Positions 46,385 through 55,713 of a stretch of 64,000 nucleotides of DNA are shown one piece after another (the first letter of the stretch is position 1; every line of letters starts with the position of its first letter). The stretch lies in contig NZ_KZ119600.1 of NCBI RefSeq assembly GCF_002153425.1, positions 2,112,259 to 2,176,258 on the forward strand, given 5' to 3'. Under the pieces are notes generated by a model. The model was not told where the DNA came from, did no database searches, and saw nothing but the letters and a program-made list of their open reading frames with translations. The position numbers were made by a program, and so were the translations under genes. Origin of the DNA: Litchfieldia alkalitelluris (GTDB lineage: Bacteria > Bacillota > Bacilli > Bacillales > Salisediminibacteriaceae).

Positions 46385-47107
46385 ATGTCAGAACAAAGCA
46401 TGAATCTTCTTGATCATCTAGATGAATTACGCAAACGTATTATGATAACACTCGCATCATTTATTTTTTTCTTTATTATTTCTTTTATTTTTGTTCGTGA
46501 TATATATGAATGGTTTGTAAAAGACCTTGATATGACACTTACGATTTTAGGTCCATTAGATATTATATGGGTATTCTTTTCCATAGCAGGAGTTGCTGCA
46601 TTAGCATTAACTGTTCCAGTACTGATTTTTCAAATATGGCTCTTTGTAAAACCAGCTTTATCTCAAAAAGAACAAAAAGTAACATTAATGTACATACCAG
46701 CTTCTTTTGTCTTATTTATAGGTGGTCTTTTATTTGGATATTTTGTTGTTATTCCTATCGTATTCCAGTTTCTCATGGGATTAGGGGAGGATTTATTTAA
46801 CCCAATGTTTACCCCTAATAACTACTTTCAATTTGTTATAAGGATGACAGTGCCGTTCAGTATCCTTTTTGAAATGCCGCTAGTAGTTATGTTTCTAACG
46901 AGCTTGGGGATATTATCACCTGAATGGATGCGAAAAAACAGAAAATATGCTTATTTTGCATTAGTAGTTTTAAGCGTATTAATATCGCCTCCAGACTTTT
47001 TATCAGATGTGTTGGTAATTATTCCATTATTGTTGTTATATGAGGTTAGTATCAGTTTATCCTCTGTGGTATTCCGCCGAAAAATTAAGCGAGAAAAAGA
47101 AAATTAG
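46385..47107 (+). CDS. tatC: Twin-arginine translocase subunit TatC
   Basis: A 240-residue six-helix membrane protein that binds twin-arginine signal peptides. Starts NLLDHLDELRKRI, the canonical TatC N-terminal signature; later helices include FSILFEMPLVVMFLTSLGIL. AGGGGCGT precedes the ATG. Encoded after tatA; a terminator follows 8 bases after its stop. Confidence 0.95.
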   Translation: MSEQSMNLLDHLDELRKRIMITLASFIFFFIISFIFVRDIYEWFVKDLDMTLTILGPLDIIWVFFSIAGVAALALTVPVLIFQIWLFVKPALSQKEQKVTLMYIPASFVLFIGGLLFGYFVVIPIVFQFLMGLGEDLFNPMFTPNNYFQFVIRMTVPFSILFEMPLVVMFLTSLGILSPEWMRKNRKYAYFALVVLSVLISPPDFLSDVLVIIPLLLLYEVSISLSSVVFRRKIKREKEN

Positions 47108-47114
47108 ATATAAT

Positions 47115-47157
47115 TAAAATGCCGTTACCAAATTGAAATTTTGGACGGCATTTTTTT
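47115..47157. terminator. Terminator after tatC
   Basis: AAAATGCCGT-CCAAAATT and AATTTTGG-ACGGCATTTTTT pair, with a T-run downstream; also near the 3' end of the converging dck gene. Confidence 0.85.
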
Positions 47158-47189
47158 GTTTTTTGGGTTGCGAGATTGCTCAGAACTCA

Positions 47190-47900
47190 TCAACCATTTA
47201 AGAAAACTTTATTTTCGTGAAGGTAATTTTTGTCTAGCTTTAAATAACGAAGATCTTTATTAGCCTGTATCTCTTCAATTGCCCGAACAATCCTTTCAAT
47301 TGATGCATGATTAGAACAATCATAAGCATCAATATCTAAGTGAAGAATAGGGCATTCCTTAAAAGTAAGTATCCACTCGTGATAACGGTTATACAAATCT
47401 AGCCAGTATTGTTTGGAAGTAGTCAGTTCCATTTCCCTCCCGCGATCATGAATTCTTTTCATAATAGAAGAGAATTCACCATCAATAAAGATCAAAACAT
47501 CTGGTTTTGGAAAATATGGTGAGATAATCATTGCCTCGAATAAAGATCGATACGTATCATAGTCTCTTTCAGTCATATTTCCTTTCTCGTATTGCATCTT
47601 AGCAAAAATACCAACATCTTCATAAATACTTCGATCTTGGACATAACCTAGATTACTTTCGAACATTTGCTTTTGCTGTTTAAATCTCTCAGCTAAAAAA
47701 TAAATTTGTAGATGAAAAGACCATGCTTTAAAATCATGATAATAATCCTCCAGGTAAGGATTACCTTCAACTTTTTCAAAAGAAGGCGCAAAACCTAACG
47801 CATTACTTAAGGCTTTAGTCAGGGAGGACTTCCCTACACCAACAGTACCAGCAAGAGTAATTAATGAATTTTTATGTAGTTTATGAGCGACGGGCTTCAT
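47190..47900 (-). CDS. dck: Deoxyadenosine/deoxycytidine kinase
   Basis: Deoxynucleoside kinase of the dNK family, 236 residues: P-loop AGTVGVGKSSL, the EDVGIFAK region, and the RGREME lid. It matches B. subtilis Dck (YaaF neighbour pair) including SFHLQIYFLAERFKQQ. Phosphorylates deoxyadenosine and deoxycytidine with ATP/GTP for salvage. ATG 47900 follows GGAGTGG by 8 bases; the GTG 12 bases upstream overlaps that site. Encoded 22 bases after dgk, one operon. Confidence 0.9.
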   Translation of the reverse strand: MKPVAHKLHKNSLITLAGTVGVGKSSLTKALSNALGFAPSFEKVEGNPYLEDYYHDFKAWSFHLQIYFLAERFKQQKQMFESNLGYVQDRSIYEDVGIFAKMQYEKGNMTERDYDTYRSLFEAMIISPYFPKPDVLIFIDGEFSSIMKRIHDRGREMELTTSKQYWLDLYNRYHEWILTFKECPILHLDIDAYDCSNHASIERIVRAIEEIQANKDLRYLKLDKNYLHENKVFLNG

Positions 47901-47922
47901 TTTATATTCCACTCCAATATGA

Positions 47923-48573
47923 TTAGAAAAGTAATTCTTGTTTTTTTATTGCTGCTCTAACTTGATCTAATATAATTTGATAATGGTGATCGTTATTAAC
48001 AAAATCCAACTCATCACCATTAAATGAGAGAATTGGAATATCAGGATATACTCGCTGGTGGTCCTTAATAAACTGTTGATAATCCTCCGCAAGTTGTTTT
48101 AAATAATATGGTTGAATGGATTGCTCCATTTGTCTGCCCCTGAGTTCAATTCTGTCTAATAAAGTAGGGAGACTTGCATGTAAATAAATAATAATATTAG
48201 GCCGTGGTAAATCATTTGTTAATATCCGATAGATACGATCATATTTATGGAAATGATCTTCTTTTAATGTTTGCTTAGCAAATAAAAGGTTTTTAAAAAT
48301 ATGATAATCACTAACTATAGGCTTCCCCTTTGATAGGAATTTTTCATACGTATCTTCTAATTGTTTGTATCGATTACACAAAAAGAACATTTCCGTTTGA
48401 AAACTCCATTCTTGTATGTCTTCATAAAACTTAGTTAAAAATGGATTTTCATCTACGATTTCTTTAAGAATAGGATAGTTAAAATGTTCACCTAATCGGG
48501 TAGCAAGGGAAGTTTTACCCACACCAATGGGACCCTCTACGGCGATAAATGGGGCATCATATTGTTGACTCAA
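47923..48573 (-). CDS. dgk: Deoxyguanosine kinase
   Basis: The 216-residue sister kinase: P-loop VEGPIGVGKTSLA, NPFLTKFYEDIQEWSFQTEM, and the DRIELRGR lid, very like B. subtilis Dgk. Salvages deoxyguanosine. TTG start with AAGGAGGGAG upstream. First in the dgk-dck operon; in B. subtilis the pair lies near serS in the order dck-dgk, so this locus has moved and its order is reversed. Confidence 0.9.
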   Translation of the reverse strand: MSQQYDAPFIAVEGPIGVGKTSLATRLGEHFNYPILKEIVDENPFLTKFYEDIQEWSFQTEMFFLCNRYKQLEDTYEKFLSKGKPIVSDYHIFKNLLFAKQTLKEDHFHKYDRIYRILTNDLPRPNIIIYLHASLPTLLDRIELRGRQMEQSIQPYYLKQLAEDYQQFIKDHQRVYPDIPILSFNGDELDFVNNDHHYQIILDQVRAAIKKQELLF

Positions 48574-48890
48574 AACTCTCCCTCCTTTCTATGTATAACT
48601 CGTGATGTGTGTAGTTCATTTATTTATGTGTTTTAGAAGTATGCTATTGGATTGTAACGAATACCAAATGTAATATTAGATTTATATTTTCAAGGTAGTA
48701 GAAATTTGTAGACAGTAAAACTAATTTTATCATATTTTGTCGAGAAAGAAACGGGTTTTAAATGAAAAAGATTTGGGTAAATAAATTTTATAAGTGGATA
48801 ATCAAATACTGAAGTGGAAAGAATTCTTAACAAGTACAAGCTATTATAGTATGATGGTAACGGAGCACGATTTATTAAAGGGGTGTTTAC
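48574..48890. other. Divergent gap between dgk and degV
   Basis: A 317-base AT-rich gap without a supported gene. It must hold promoters for both divergent units; the one for degV is visible (TTAACA, 17 bases, TATGAT, 48827-48855). Confidence 0.55.
48827..48855 (+). promoter_or_regulatory. SigA-type promoter of the degV gene
   Basis: TTAACA (48827-48832) and TATGAT (48850-48855) with a 17-base spacer, 36 bases before the GTG start. Confidence 0.6.
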
Positions 48891-49742
48891 GTGAATAATA
48901 AAGTTAAAATAGTAACAGATTCCACTGTTGATCTTCCTAAAGAAGAGATGCAAGCATTAGGGGTTACAGTAGTTCCTCTCTCCGTAACTGTAAATGGTAA
49001 GTCATACCTTGATGGAGTTGATATTACTTCTTCTGAATATGTAGGTATGCTAGTTAATTCAGACGAGATTCCACAAAGTTCTCAGCCTTCAGTAGGATCA
49101 TTTGTGGAAAAGTATGATGAGTTAGGTAAAGATGGTAGTTCAATTATTTCCATACATATGACAAGTGGAATGAGTGGGACATATGCATCCGCAAAAACTG
49201 CTGCTGATATGACAGATAGTAATGTGACAGTTGTTGATTCCACATTCATTTCATTGGCCCTTAGCTTTCAAGTGAAGGAAGCAGCTAAAATGGCGAATGA
49301 AGGAGCCTCTGTTGAGGAGATTCTCGCAAAGGTGGAAAAAATTAAAAAACATACATCATTATATATTATGGTAGACACATTAGAATATTTGGTTAAGGGT
49401 GGAAGAATCGGTAGAGGACGTGCTCTTGTTGGCTCATTGTTAAAGATAAAGCCAATAGCTTCTTTAGATGACGGTGTCTATACCCCTGTAACAAAAGTAC
49501 GCACATACGTTCAAATGATTAATTTCTTTAAAAAGAAGCTAGAAGAAGAAGCGTCAGGAAAAATTATTAAGGGTATTGGTATCGCGCAAGTGGAAGCTAA
49601 AGGCCTTGCTAATCAAGTAAGGGACGCTTTAAAAGAAGTAAAAGATTTCAATGAATTCACTATAGTAGATACAACTCCTATTATTAGTACTCACACAGGA
49701 CCAGGTGCATTAGCGTTAATGTATTATACAGACCAAGAATGA
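48891..49742 (+). CDS. DegV-family fatty-acid-binding protein
   Basis: A 283-residue DegV/FakB-type protein: KIVTDSTVDLPKE at the N-terminus, SQPSVGSFVEKY, HMTSGMSGTYASA and the C-terminal STHTGPGALALMYY. Such proteins hold a fatty acid; FakB forms present it to the kinase FakA, but no fakA is nearby. GTG start after AAAGGGGTG. Own promoter and a strong terminator make it a single-gene unit. Confidence 0.9.
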   Translation: MNNKVKIVTDSTVDLPKEEMQALGVTVVPLSVTVNGKSYLDGVDITSSEYVGMLVNSDEIPQSSQPSVGSFVEKYDELGKDGSSIISIHMTSGMSGTYASAKTAADMTDSNVTVVDSTFISLALSFQVKEAAKMANEGASVEEILAKVEKIKKHTSLYIMVDTLEYLVKGGRIGRGRALVGSLLKIKPIASLDDGVYTPVTKVRTYVQMINFFKKKLEEEASGKIIKGIGIAQVEAKGLANQVRDALKEVKDFNEFTIVDTTPIISTHTGPGALALMYYTDQE

Positions 49743-49747
49743 TTGAT

Positions 49748-49784
49748 AAGGACCTCAGTATAACCAATACTGAGGTCCTTTTTA
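49748..49784 (+). terminator. Intrinsic terminator of degV
   Basis: AAGGACCTCAGTAT and ATACTGAGGTCCTT form a perfect 14-bp stem with a 5-base loop and a T-run. Confidence 0.95.
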
Positions 49785-49830
49785 AATTTATAATAAAGGA
49801 TAATGTTGTACTTAGCTCTGTTGATGTTTA

Positions 49831-49927
49831 TGCTCGTTCCGACGGGGATAAAAGGCAGGGGTAAGACCCCACAGATGCAGGAGGCAGGTTGCCGACATTA
49901 CACCGTTGCCCACAGGACGTGGGGGAG
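49831..49927. repeat. Degenerate Bacillaceae dispersed repeat, copy 2
   Basis: A GC-rich island with GTAAGACCCCACAG, GGAGGCAGGTTGCCG and CACAGGACGTGGGGGAG. Read on the plus strand it parallels the reverse complement of the 6601-6695 copy (GAGACCCCGCAG, GAGGAGGCTTG, CCGCGGAAAGCGAG), but is more decayed. It overlaps the false N-terminal extension of the patatin frame, which supports starting that gene later. Confidence 0.5.
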
Positions 49928-49999
49928 TTAAATATAAAAATTGTTGAAAGTGAACTTATTCGTTACAATAATAGAATAGGTAATAAGGAGGAATGGTCT

Positions 50000-50884
50000 G
50001 TGAAAGATGTTGGCTTAGTACTTGAAGGCGGTGGAATGAGAGGCGTTTATACAGGAGGCATACTAGAGTTTTTTCTAGAAAAGGGTCTTCATTTTCCCTA
50101 TGTTATTGCTGTGTCTGCTGGTGCTTGTAATGCAGCTTCTTATATATCAAAACAAAATGGAAGAAACAAAGCAGTAACAGTTGATTATGCAGGCCACCCT
50201 AATTATTTATCTTTCAAGCGCTTTTTTACAAATGGAGAGCTTTTTAATATGGATTTTATTTTTGATGAAATACCAAATAAAAATAATGTATTTGACTACA
50301 AAACTTTCTTTGATTCAAATCAGACATTCTATATAGGAACAACGGATTGTAAAACTGGTGAAACAATCTACTATGAAAAGAATGAAGTTAATGATGAGAT
50401 AAACAAAGTGTTAAGGGCTTCTTCTTCTTTACCAATGATTGCTCCAATTATCGAGTACGAAGGACGCTCACTTTTGGATGGTGGAATAAGTGACCCAATT
50501 CCAATTAATAAATCAATTAAAGATGGTAATGAAAAGCATGTTGTGATATTAACACAGTGTGAAGGTTACGTAAAAAAACCTTTAAAACGTGGGAAGTGGG
50601 TTTATCGGCGAAGATATGCCGAGTATGGTGGCCTTCTTGATATTATTGAAAAACGTTCAAACATTTATAATGCCCAAATTCAAAGGGTCCTTGAATTAGA
50701 AAAAGAAGGAAAGGCACTAGTCTTCCGTCCTGATAATCTCATGAAAGTAACTAGAATGGAAAAAAAAAGAGACCGACTAAATAACCTTTATCTACATGGA
50801 TATAATCAGGCGAAAAGTAGATTTGATGAAATAAAAGATTTTTTAGAAGTGGAGATGGAGAAAAGTTCATTGACTAATGGATAA
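50000..50884 (+). CDS. Patatin-like phospholipase
   Basis: A 294-residue serine hydrolase of the patatin/RssA group: oxyanion loop GLVLEGGGMRGVYTGG, nucleophile Ser39 in AVSAGA, and catalytic Asp160 in LLDGGISDPIP. No signal, so it acts on membrane lipids from the cytosol. GTG 50000 has AAGGAGG 8 bases upstream; the frame is open from 49889 but that part lies over the repeat remnant. It may be co-transcribed with the small membrane protein 61 bases downstream. Confidence 0.86.
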   Translation: MKDVGLVLEGGGMRGVYTGGILEFFLEKGLHFPYVIAVSAGACNAASYISKQNGRNKAVTVDYAGHPNYLSFKRFFTNGELFNMDFIFDEIPNKNNVFDYKTFFDSNQTFYIGTTDCKTGETIYYEKNEVNDEINKVLRASSSLPMIAPIIEYEGRSLLDGGISDPIPINKSIKDGNEKHVVILTQCEGYVKKPLKRGKWVYRRRYAEYGGLLDIIEKRSNIYNAQIQRVLELEKEGKALVFRPDNLMKVTRMEKKRDRLNNLYLHGYNQAKSRFDEIKDFLEVEMEKSSLTNG

Positions 50885-50945
50885 CTGATTAGAACTACTT
50901 AAAAGTGTTTATTCCTTTTTCTATTGAACGTAGTGAGGTGTTTTT

Positions 50946-51386
50946 GTGAATCGTAGTAAAAGTTACCGTATATTAATCTTGTTATTGTTTTTCGCATTTA
51001 TAAGTCTTGTGTCAAGATCTATTATCTATTTAGTATTCTCACTGGCAGTAGCGTTTCTCATCATACTATTACTAAGTAGAGACAAGAAAGTTCAGCATAG
51101 GAGACAGGAAGAGAATATTAGGACGGAATCAGAAGATAATGTAGGCGGTGAAAAAAAACATCAAAGCAACAAACATATTATCATTCCAATTATCATTGCT
51201 TTTATCGGGTTTTTAATTGTTTATTACGGATACTCTGGATATCACGATATGGAAAGTATATACCATAAGGTAGGATGGGTTACAGGAGATGAGTCAACGT
51301 CCCTTCTCTTATTCTCAATCGTATTAGGTGTTTTTTTGTTGATATATGGCCTGTATCAGTTCCTATATGTATGGCTAAAAAAATAG
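50946..51386 (+). CDS. Three-segment membrane protein, unknown
   Basis: A 146-residue protein with hydrophobic segments at about 8-44 (long, may be two), 78-98 and 119-143 and a polar loop rich in Arg and Glu between. GTG start with GTGAGGTG 6 bases upstream. Not recognised. Confidence 0.65.
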   Translation: MNRSKSYRILILLLFFAFISLVSRSIIYLVFSLAVAFLIILLLSRDKKVQHRRQEENIRTESEDNVGGEKKHQSNKHIIIPIIIAFIGFLIVYYGYSGYHDMESIYHKVGWVTGDESTSLLLFSIVLGVFLLIYGLYQFLYVWLKK

Positions 51387-51488
51387 TATAAGGGCACAAC
51401 CAAAAGCAATTGAGAATTTCAATTGTTTTTCTTAATGTAAAAAAAGTGGTATCATCTATTTAGAAAAACGAAATACATTTCGGAGAAG

Positions 51489-52724
51489 GTGTTAACAATT
51501 TCTATAGAAAAACGTAATTTGCAGATAATGTGTCTTGCAAATTTTTTTGTTGCTGCTAGTGCAACGATGGTACTTCCCTTTTTGTCTCTTTATATAGAAA
51601 CGTTCGGTGACTTTTCTGATGCTTATGTACAACGTTGGGCTGGTTTCGTATTTGGAATTACATTTCTTGTGGCTTTTCTTGTTTCTCCATTTTGGGGTAG
51701 ATTTGGAGATAAGTTTGGACGGAAAAAAATATTATTAATCACTGGCTATGGAATTGCCATTTCCATTTTTATGATGGGATTTGTAAATTCAGTCGGTGGT
51801 TTATTCCTCCTTAGGTTATTTATGGGTCTTGTTACAGGATTTATACCAGTTTCTATGGCACTCATTTCCTCTCAGACAAAAAAAGAAATTGCTGGACGTG
51901 TACTCGGTACATTGCAAATGGGTACAGTTAGTGGTGGGTTATTTGGACCATTAATAGGTGGTGCATTAGCTGACTCTGTTGGTTTTGCCTATACATTCAT
52001 TATTACGGCTATCGTAATTAGCCTTGCAACAACTATCGTTCTATTCGGAATAAAAGAGAAAAGGATCAGTGATAACACTAAAGAAAATGTCGAAAAGAAA
52101 AGTATGCTTGAGGTGTTAAAGCTTATCTTACAAAACAGGGTATTAGTAATGGTAATTATTATATCTTTTATCATTCAAACAGCAAACTTCAGTGTCCAGC
52201 CTCAACTAGCGCTGTATGTAGATCAACTTCTCACTGTAGAAAACATCGCCTTTTTAGCAGGCGTCGCATTTTCTGTAACAGGTTTAGGAAATCTCACTGC
52301 AACAAGGGCATGGGGAATTTTAGGAGATCGAATCGGTCACGATAAGGTGCTTTTGATATGTCTAGTCTTTGCGGGCTTATTCTTTTTACCGCAAGCATTC
52401 GTTACAAATATTTGGCAATTAATTATCCTGAGGTTCTTATTTGGTATTCAAATAGGTGGGATTATCCCGTGTGTTACTGCGTACATCCGAAGGGCAGTTC
52501 CCTTATCTGTCCAGGGGGAAGTTTTAGGCTATAACCAGAGTTTTCGATTTTTAGGAAATGTTGTGGGGCCTGTTCTAGGGGGCCTCATATCAAGCTATTG
52601 GGCTATTTCGTCTGTATTTTATTTCTCCGCAGGCTTATTCTTTTTGGCCGCCCTTTGTTTATGGGTTATATTAAAAAGTAGAAAAAGGTCTTTAGTGAAG
52701 GAAGCTCATCTTTCTGAGTCATAG
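51489..52724 (+). CDS. MFS transporter, drug:H+ antiporter type
   Basis: A 12-helix major facilitator protein of about 410 residues with the loop 2-3 motif GRFGDKFGRKKILL, a related loop GILGDRIGHDKVLL between helices 8 and 9, and the antiporter-type LGTLQMGTVSGGLFGPLIGG in helix 5. Substrate unknown, probably a drug or small molecule. The only conventional start is GTG 51489, which lies inside the ribosome site GGAGAAGGTG. An in-frame ATT at 51498 (then SIEKRN) sits 6 bases after AAGGTG, so AUU initiation is possible. Confidence 0.85.
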   Translation: MLTISIEKRNLQIMCLANFFVAASATMVLPFLSLYIETFGDFSDAYVQRWAGFVFGITFLVAFLVSPFWGRFGDKFGRKKILLITGYGIAISIFMMGFVNSVGGLFLLRLFMGLVTGFIPVSMALISSQTKKEIAGRVLGTLQMGTVSGGLFGPLIGGALADSVGFAYTFIITAIVISLATTIVLFGIKEKRISDNTKENVEKKSMLEVLKLILQNRVLVMVIIISFIIQTANFSVQPQLALYVDQLLTVENIAFLAGVAFSVTGLGNLTATRAWGILGDRIGHDKVLLICLVFAGLFFLPQAFVTNIWQLIILRFLFGIQIGGIIPCVTAYIRRAVPLSVQGEVLGYNQSFRFLGNVVGPVLGGLISSYWAISSVFYFSAGLFFLAALCLWVILKSRKRSLVKEAHLSES

Positions 52725-52791
52725 TATTTTAGGGACACGATATTCCATGCTAGAATAATAGATATACTTTCCTTAGTGAAGGGGTGTGGAG

Positions 52792-52962
52792 ATGCTTTTA
52801 ACTAAAAAGGATAAACAAATACTAATAAGAATATTGAAACGTGAAAAAAGACGCAAATTTGGCTTAAAGGAAAATAAAGATGACATCCAGCAATTATTAG
52901 ATAAATTTGAGCAAAGCTATAGAAATGAGAAGGTAAATAAAGTGAAGTATACAAAATTATAA
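52792..52962 (+). CDS. Small basic helical protein, 56 residues
   Basis: ATG 52792 follows AAGGGGTGTGGAG; the 56-residue product is helical and basic in its first half (ILIRILKREKRRKFG) and amphipathic in the second (DDIQQLLDKFEQSY). It is between the MFS gene and the CtaM-like gene, with its own ribosome site. Not recognised, but composition and start signal argue for a real gene. Confidence 0.55.
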   Translation: MLLTKKDKQILIRILKREKRRKFGLKENKDDIQQLLDKFEQSYRNEKVNKVKYTKL

Positions 52963-53116
52963 TTGATTGTTTATCAAAGAGCGTCGTTGATTTTATGATG
53001 TAACATACATAAATTCAACGATGTTTTCTTACTTAAAAATAGACGGAGAAGGTACAATTGTTTTAAAATGAAACTATCGTAAAAAAATAATGGTTAGTGG
53101 AATTGGAGTGTTAGTA

Positions 53117-53659
53117 TTGAAGTCATTATGGAATACAATATTAAAACATGATAAATGGACTGTAATTATTATTACAATTGTAGTTAATCTTCTCATTGTT
53201 GTGTTATCTTTTCTCCCTGGATATGAAGGGGAATTACCCACTGTAATTAAACAATTGCCGATGTTGAATGCAATATTAAACAGTTTTACATTTGTGTTTC
53301 TTTTATCTGCACTAATAGCAATTAAGAAGGGGAATGTTAATTTACACCAGCGATTTATTTATGGGGCTTTTACTACAACTTCCATCTTCTTAATTTCATA
53401 CGTTACGTATCACTTCGCTGCAGAATCAACGACATTTGGTGGGGATGGTACCATTGCATTTATTTATTATTTTATTTTAATTACCCACATTATTTTAGCC
53501 GCTGTTATCGTCCCATTAGCTTTAATGGCCTTTTTCACAGGTTATAAACGAGAGAAAGAAAGACATCGCAAATGGGTGCGCTGGACGATGCCATTATGGC
53601 TATATGTAAGCCTTACTGGTGTTCTAGTATACTTATTAATCTCACCATACTATACGTAG
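53117..53659 (+). CDS. DUF420 (YozB/CtaM-like) membrane protein
   Basis: A 180-residue protein with five hydrophobic segments and the DUF420 pattern: MLNAILNSFTFVFLLSALIA, NVNLHQRFIYGAF, and the His-bearing segments SYVTYHFAAES and FILITHIILAA. Staphylococcal CtaM of this family helps assemble terminal haem-copper oxidases. TTG 53117 has GGAGTG exactly 6 bases before it; ATG 53090 lacks a ribosome site. No oxidase genes are near. Confidence 0.82.
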   Translation: MKSLWNTILKHDKWTVIIITIVVNLLIVVLSFLPGYEGELPTVIKQLPMLNAILNSFTFVFLLSALIAIKKGNVNLHQRFIYGAFTTTSIFLISYVTYHFAAESTTFGGDGTIAFIYYFILITHIILAAVIVPLALMAFFTGYKREKERHRKWVRWTMPLWLYVSLTGVLVYLLISPYYT

Positions 53660-53787
53660 CATGAAGGAGTACAAGAGACTGGTTTCCAAGTAGTTGGAGG
53701 CCAGTTTTTATTTATGTTCTTATCTCATATGGAACGTATAAATGGGTAACCTATCTCTTATAGAATGAAAAGGGAAGAAGGGTTGAT

Positions 53788-55632
53788 ATGAATTCACTGA
53801 TACGTCTTACTATTGGGTTTAGCGTCGTTTTATTGGCCGTATTAGGAATGTGGTTCTTCTCAGATCATCAGAATGAAGGTAATCTAATAGCTGATGAATC
53901 AGAACGACAGACTGACTCTACATTCCGTGCGTCTATGGATGAACTCATGGCCGAAGATCTCTCTTATACCATTGAAATGTTTTTACATCATATCGAAGAA
54001 GATCTTAACACTTGGAAAAGCAATGATTATTCATCAGAGAAAGTAAAAGGAAAGATGGTAAAAGAAGTAGATGAACATCCACATATTAGAGGGTTTGTTT
54101 TCATTAACGAAGAGAATGATGAACTTACTATTGGTGACGTCTCTAGAGAAGCTTCTGATAAGTTAACGAGGCAAAAGCAAAATGGAACTCTATTGTCAGA
54201 TCCATTTGTAGCACAGGGGACTAAACGTGTGCTAATGGGGTTAGTAGATAAGAATAAAAAGGGCGATTCAATGGCAAATACGTTTATTGCAGAAATTGAT
54301 CTTTCTTTTATAGAGAATTTTGTAAAAGAAATAGGAACTGTATCTGATGCGAACGGCCAGTTTTTTATTGGAGATGGACATGATATCTCATTCTCACGAG
54401 TTGAAGCTGATCCTTCCTATGCGGTAGAACAGGTCGAAGATATTGGATGGAATATCTATGTAAATAGTGATGAAGAGGGTGTAGATGAAGAAGAACACTT
54501 CCGTGAAGGAGAAGTGATTGTAGAGCTAGCTCAAGATGTAAATGTTGATAATTGGGTTATGGAACAAAATGTTGATATCATCGATGAGTTTAATCATCAC
54601 CTTATTGTAAGGAGTAATGATAGAACGACAGAGGATTTGGTCCAAACATTGTCTCGTAATTCTTCTGTCATAGATGTGGAACCAAATTATTTATTTTCAA
54701 AACAAGTTGTTCATAAACGTGTCACTGACGGTGGCGCTAGATCGAGAATTTCACCTTACCAAAGAACTCCTTCGCCAAATGATGAATTTTATGATCCTTA
54801 TCAATGGAATTTCTCTCAAATCAAAGCGGATCAAGGTTGGAACATTAGTGTTGGCCAAGAAGCTGTTCCTATCGCCATTATAGATAGTGGAATTGACCCT
54901 GATCATCTGGATCTTTCAGAAAGGATAACGGACGGTTATAACACTTTTGAGGATAATCATGCTTATGACGATGATAATGGACATGGAACCCATGTTGCTG
55001 GGGTAGCTGGTGCTATAACCAATAACGTTGATGGTGTAGCTGGCGTTTCATGGGATAACCCTTTACTTGCTGTAAAAGTTTTAGATCATAATGCAGAGGG
55101 GAATTCTTTTGGTATTGCTAAGGGGATAGCATGGGCAGTTGATAATGGGGCAAAGGTTATCAATCTAAGTCTTGGCGACAGCCACCATTCAGATATAATG
55201 TATGAGGCTATTAAGTATGCTTATGAAAATGATGTTGTCATCATTGCCGCGTCTGGGAATGACAATGTGGATACACCAATGTATCCAGCAGCATATCCAG
55301 AAGTATTAGCTGTTGCAGCTGTAGATCCCCATATGGAACGAGCCTTCTTTTCTAATTATGGAGATCATATAGATGTTAGTGCTCCTGGAGAGCATATACC
55401 TAGCACTTATCCAGGAAATCAATACGTGATGATGAGTGGAACTTCTATGGCAGCGCCACATGTGGCAGGTATGGCTGGCTTAATTCGCTCTGTTGATCCG
55501 TCTTTAACAAATGAAGATGTGTACGACTTGATTCGATCTACTAGTGACGATCTAGGTTCTCCTGGGTATGATCCGTTTTATGGATATGGAAATATTAATA
55601 TTAAAAGAGCGTTGGAAGAACTCGTCTCATAA
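53788..55632 (+). CDS. Membrane-anchored S8 subtilase with N-terminal sensor-like domain
   Basis: A 614-residue protein: N-terminal membrane segment (residues about 5-25), then a roughly 180-residue region (about 46-228) with the layout of an extracellular PDC/Cache sensor (IRGFVFINEENDELTIGDVS; ANTFIAEIDLSFIENFV), a subtilisin-type propeptide (about 235-300) and the S8 domain (330-612). The catalytic residues are present: Asp366 (IIDSGID), His399 (NGHGTHVAG), Asn491 (AASGND) and Ser553 (SGTSMAAPHVAG). It should act outside the membrane. The sensor assignment is from pattern only. GGAAGAAGGGTTGAT precedes the ATG; a terminator follows. Confidence 0.88.
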   Translation: MNSLIRLTIGFSVVLLAVLGMWFFSDHQNEGNLIADESERQTDSTFRASMDELMAEDLSYTIEMFLHHIEEDLNTWKSNDYSSEKVKGKMVKEVDEHPHIRGFVFINEENDELTIGDVSREASDKLTRQKQNGTLLSDPFVAQGTKRVLMGLVDKNKKGDSMANTFIAEIDLSFIENFVKEIGTVSDANGQFFIGDGHDISFSRVEADPSYAVEQVEDIGWNIYVNSDEEGVDEEEHFREGEVIVELAQDVNVDNWVMEQNVDIIDEFNHHLIVRSNDRTTEDLVQTLSRNSSVIDVEPNYLFSKQVVHKRVTDGGARSRISPYQRTPSPNDEFYDPYQWNFSQIKADQGWNISVGQEAVPIAIIDSGIDPDHLDLSERITDGYNTFEDNHAYDDDNGHGTHVAGVAGAITNNVDGVAGVSWDNPLLAVKVLDHNAEGNSFGIAKGIAWAVDNGAKVINLSLGDSHHSDIMYEAIKYAYENDVVIIAASGNDNVDTPMYPAAYPEVLAVAAVDPHMERAFFSNYGDHIDVSAPGEHIPSTYPGNQYVMMSGTSMAAPHVAGMAGLIRSVDPSLTNEDVYDLIRSTSDDLGSPGYDPFYGYGNINIKRALEELVS

Positions 55633-55640
55633 AACAAATA

Positions 55641-55675
55641 AATGGGAGCTTCTCATTGAGTGAGAGCTCCCATTA
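55641..55675 (+). terminator. Terminator after the subtilase gene
   Basis: AATGGGAGCT-CTCA and TGAG-AGCTCCCATT pair with a short loop. The T-run is weak. Confidence 0.75.
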
Positions 55676-55713
55676 CTGTTTATTTATTTAAATGATTGTT
55701 TCTGTACCATTAA

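Noticed and set aside
48690..48953. Minus-strand frame across the dgk-degV gap
   Set aside because: Overlaps the degV start and promoter, has no ribosome site and an AT-driven composition.
49831..49940. Structured regulatory RNA before the patatin-like gene
   Set aside because: The GC-rich island matches the dispersed repeat at 6601-6695 better than any riboswitch core.
49889..49999. N-terminal extension of the patatin-like protein
   Set aside because: Covers the GC-rich repeat remnant and has no ribosome site; GTG 50000 has a good one.
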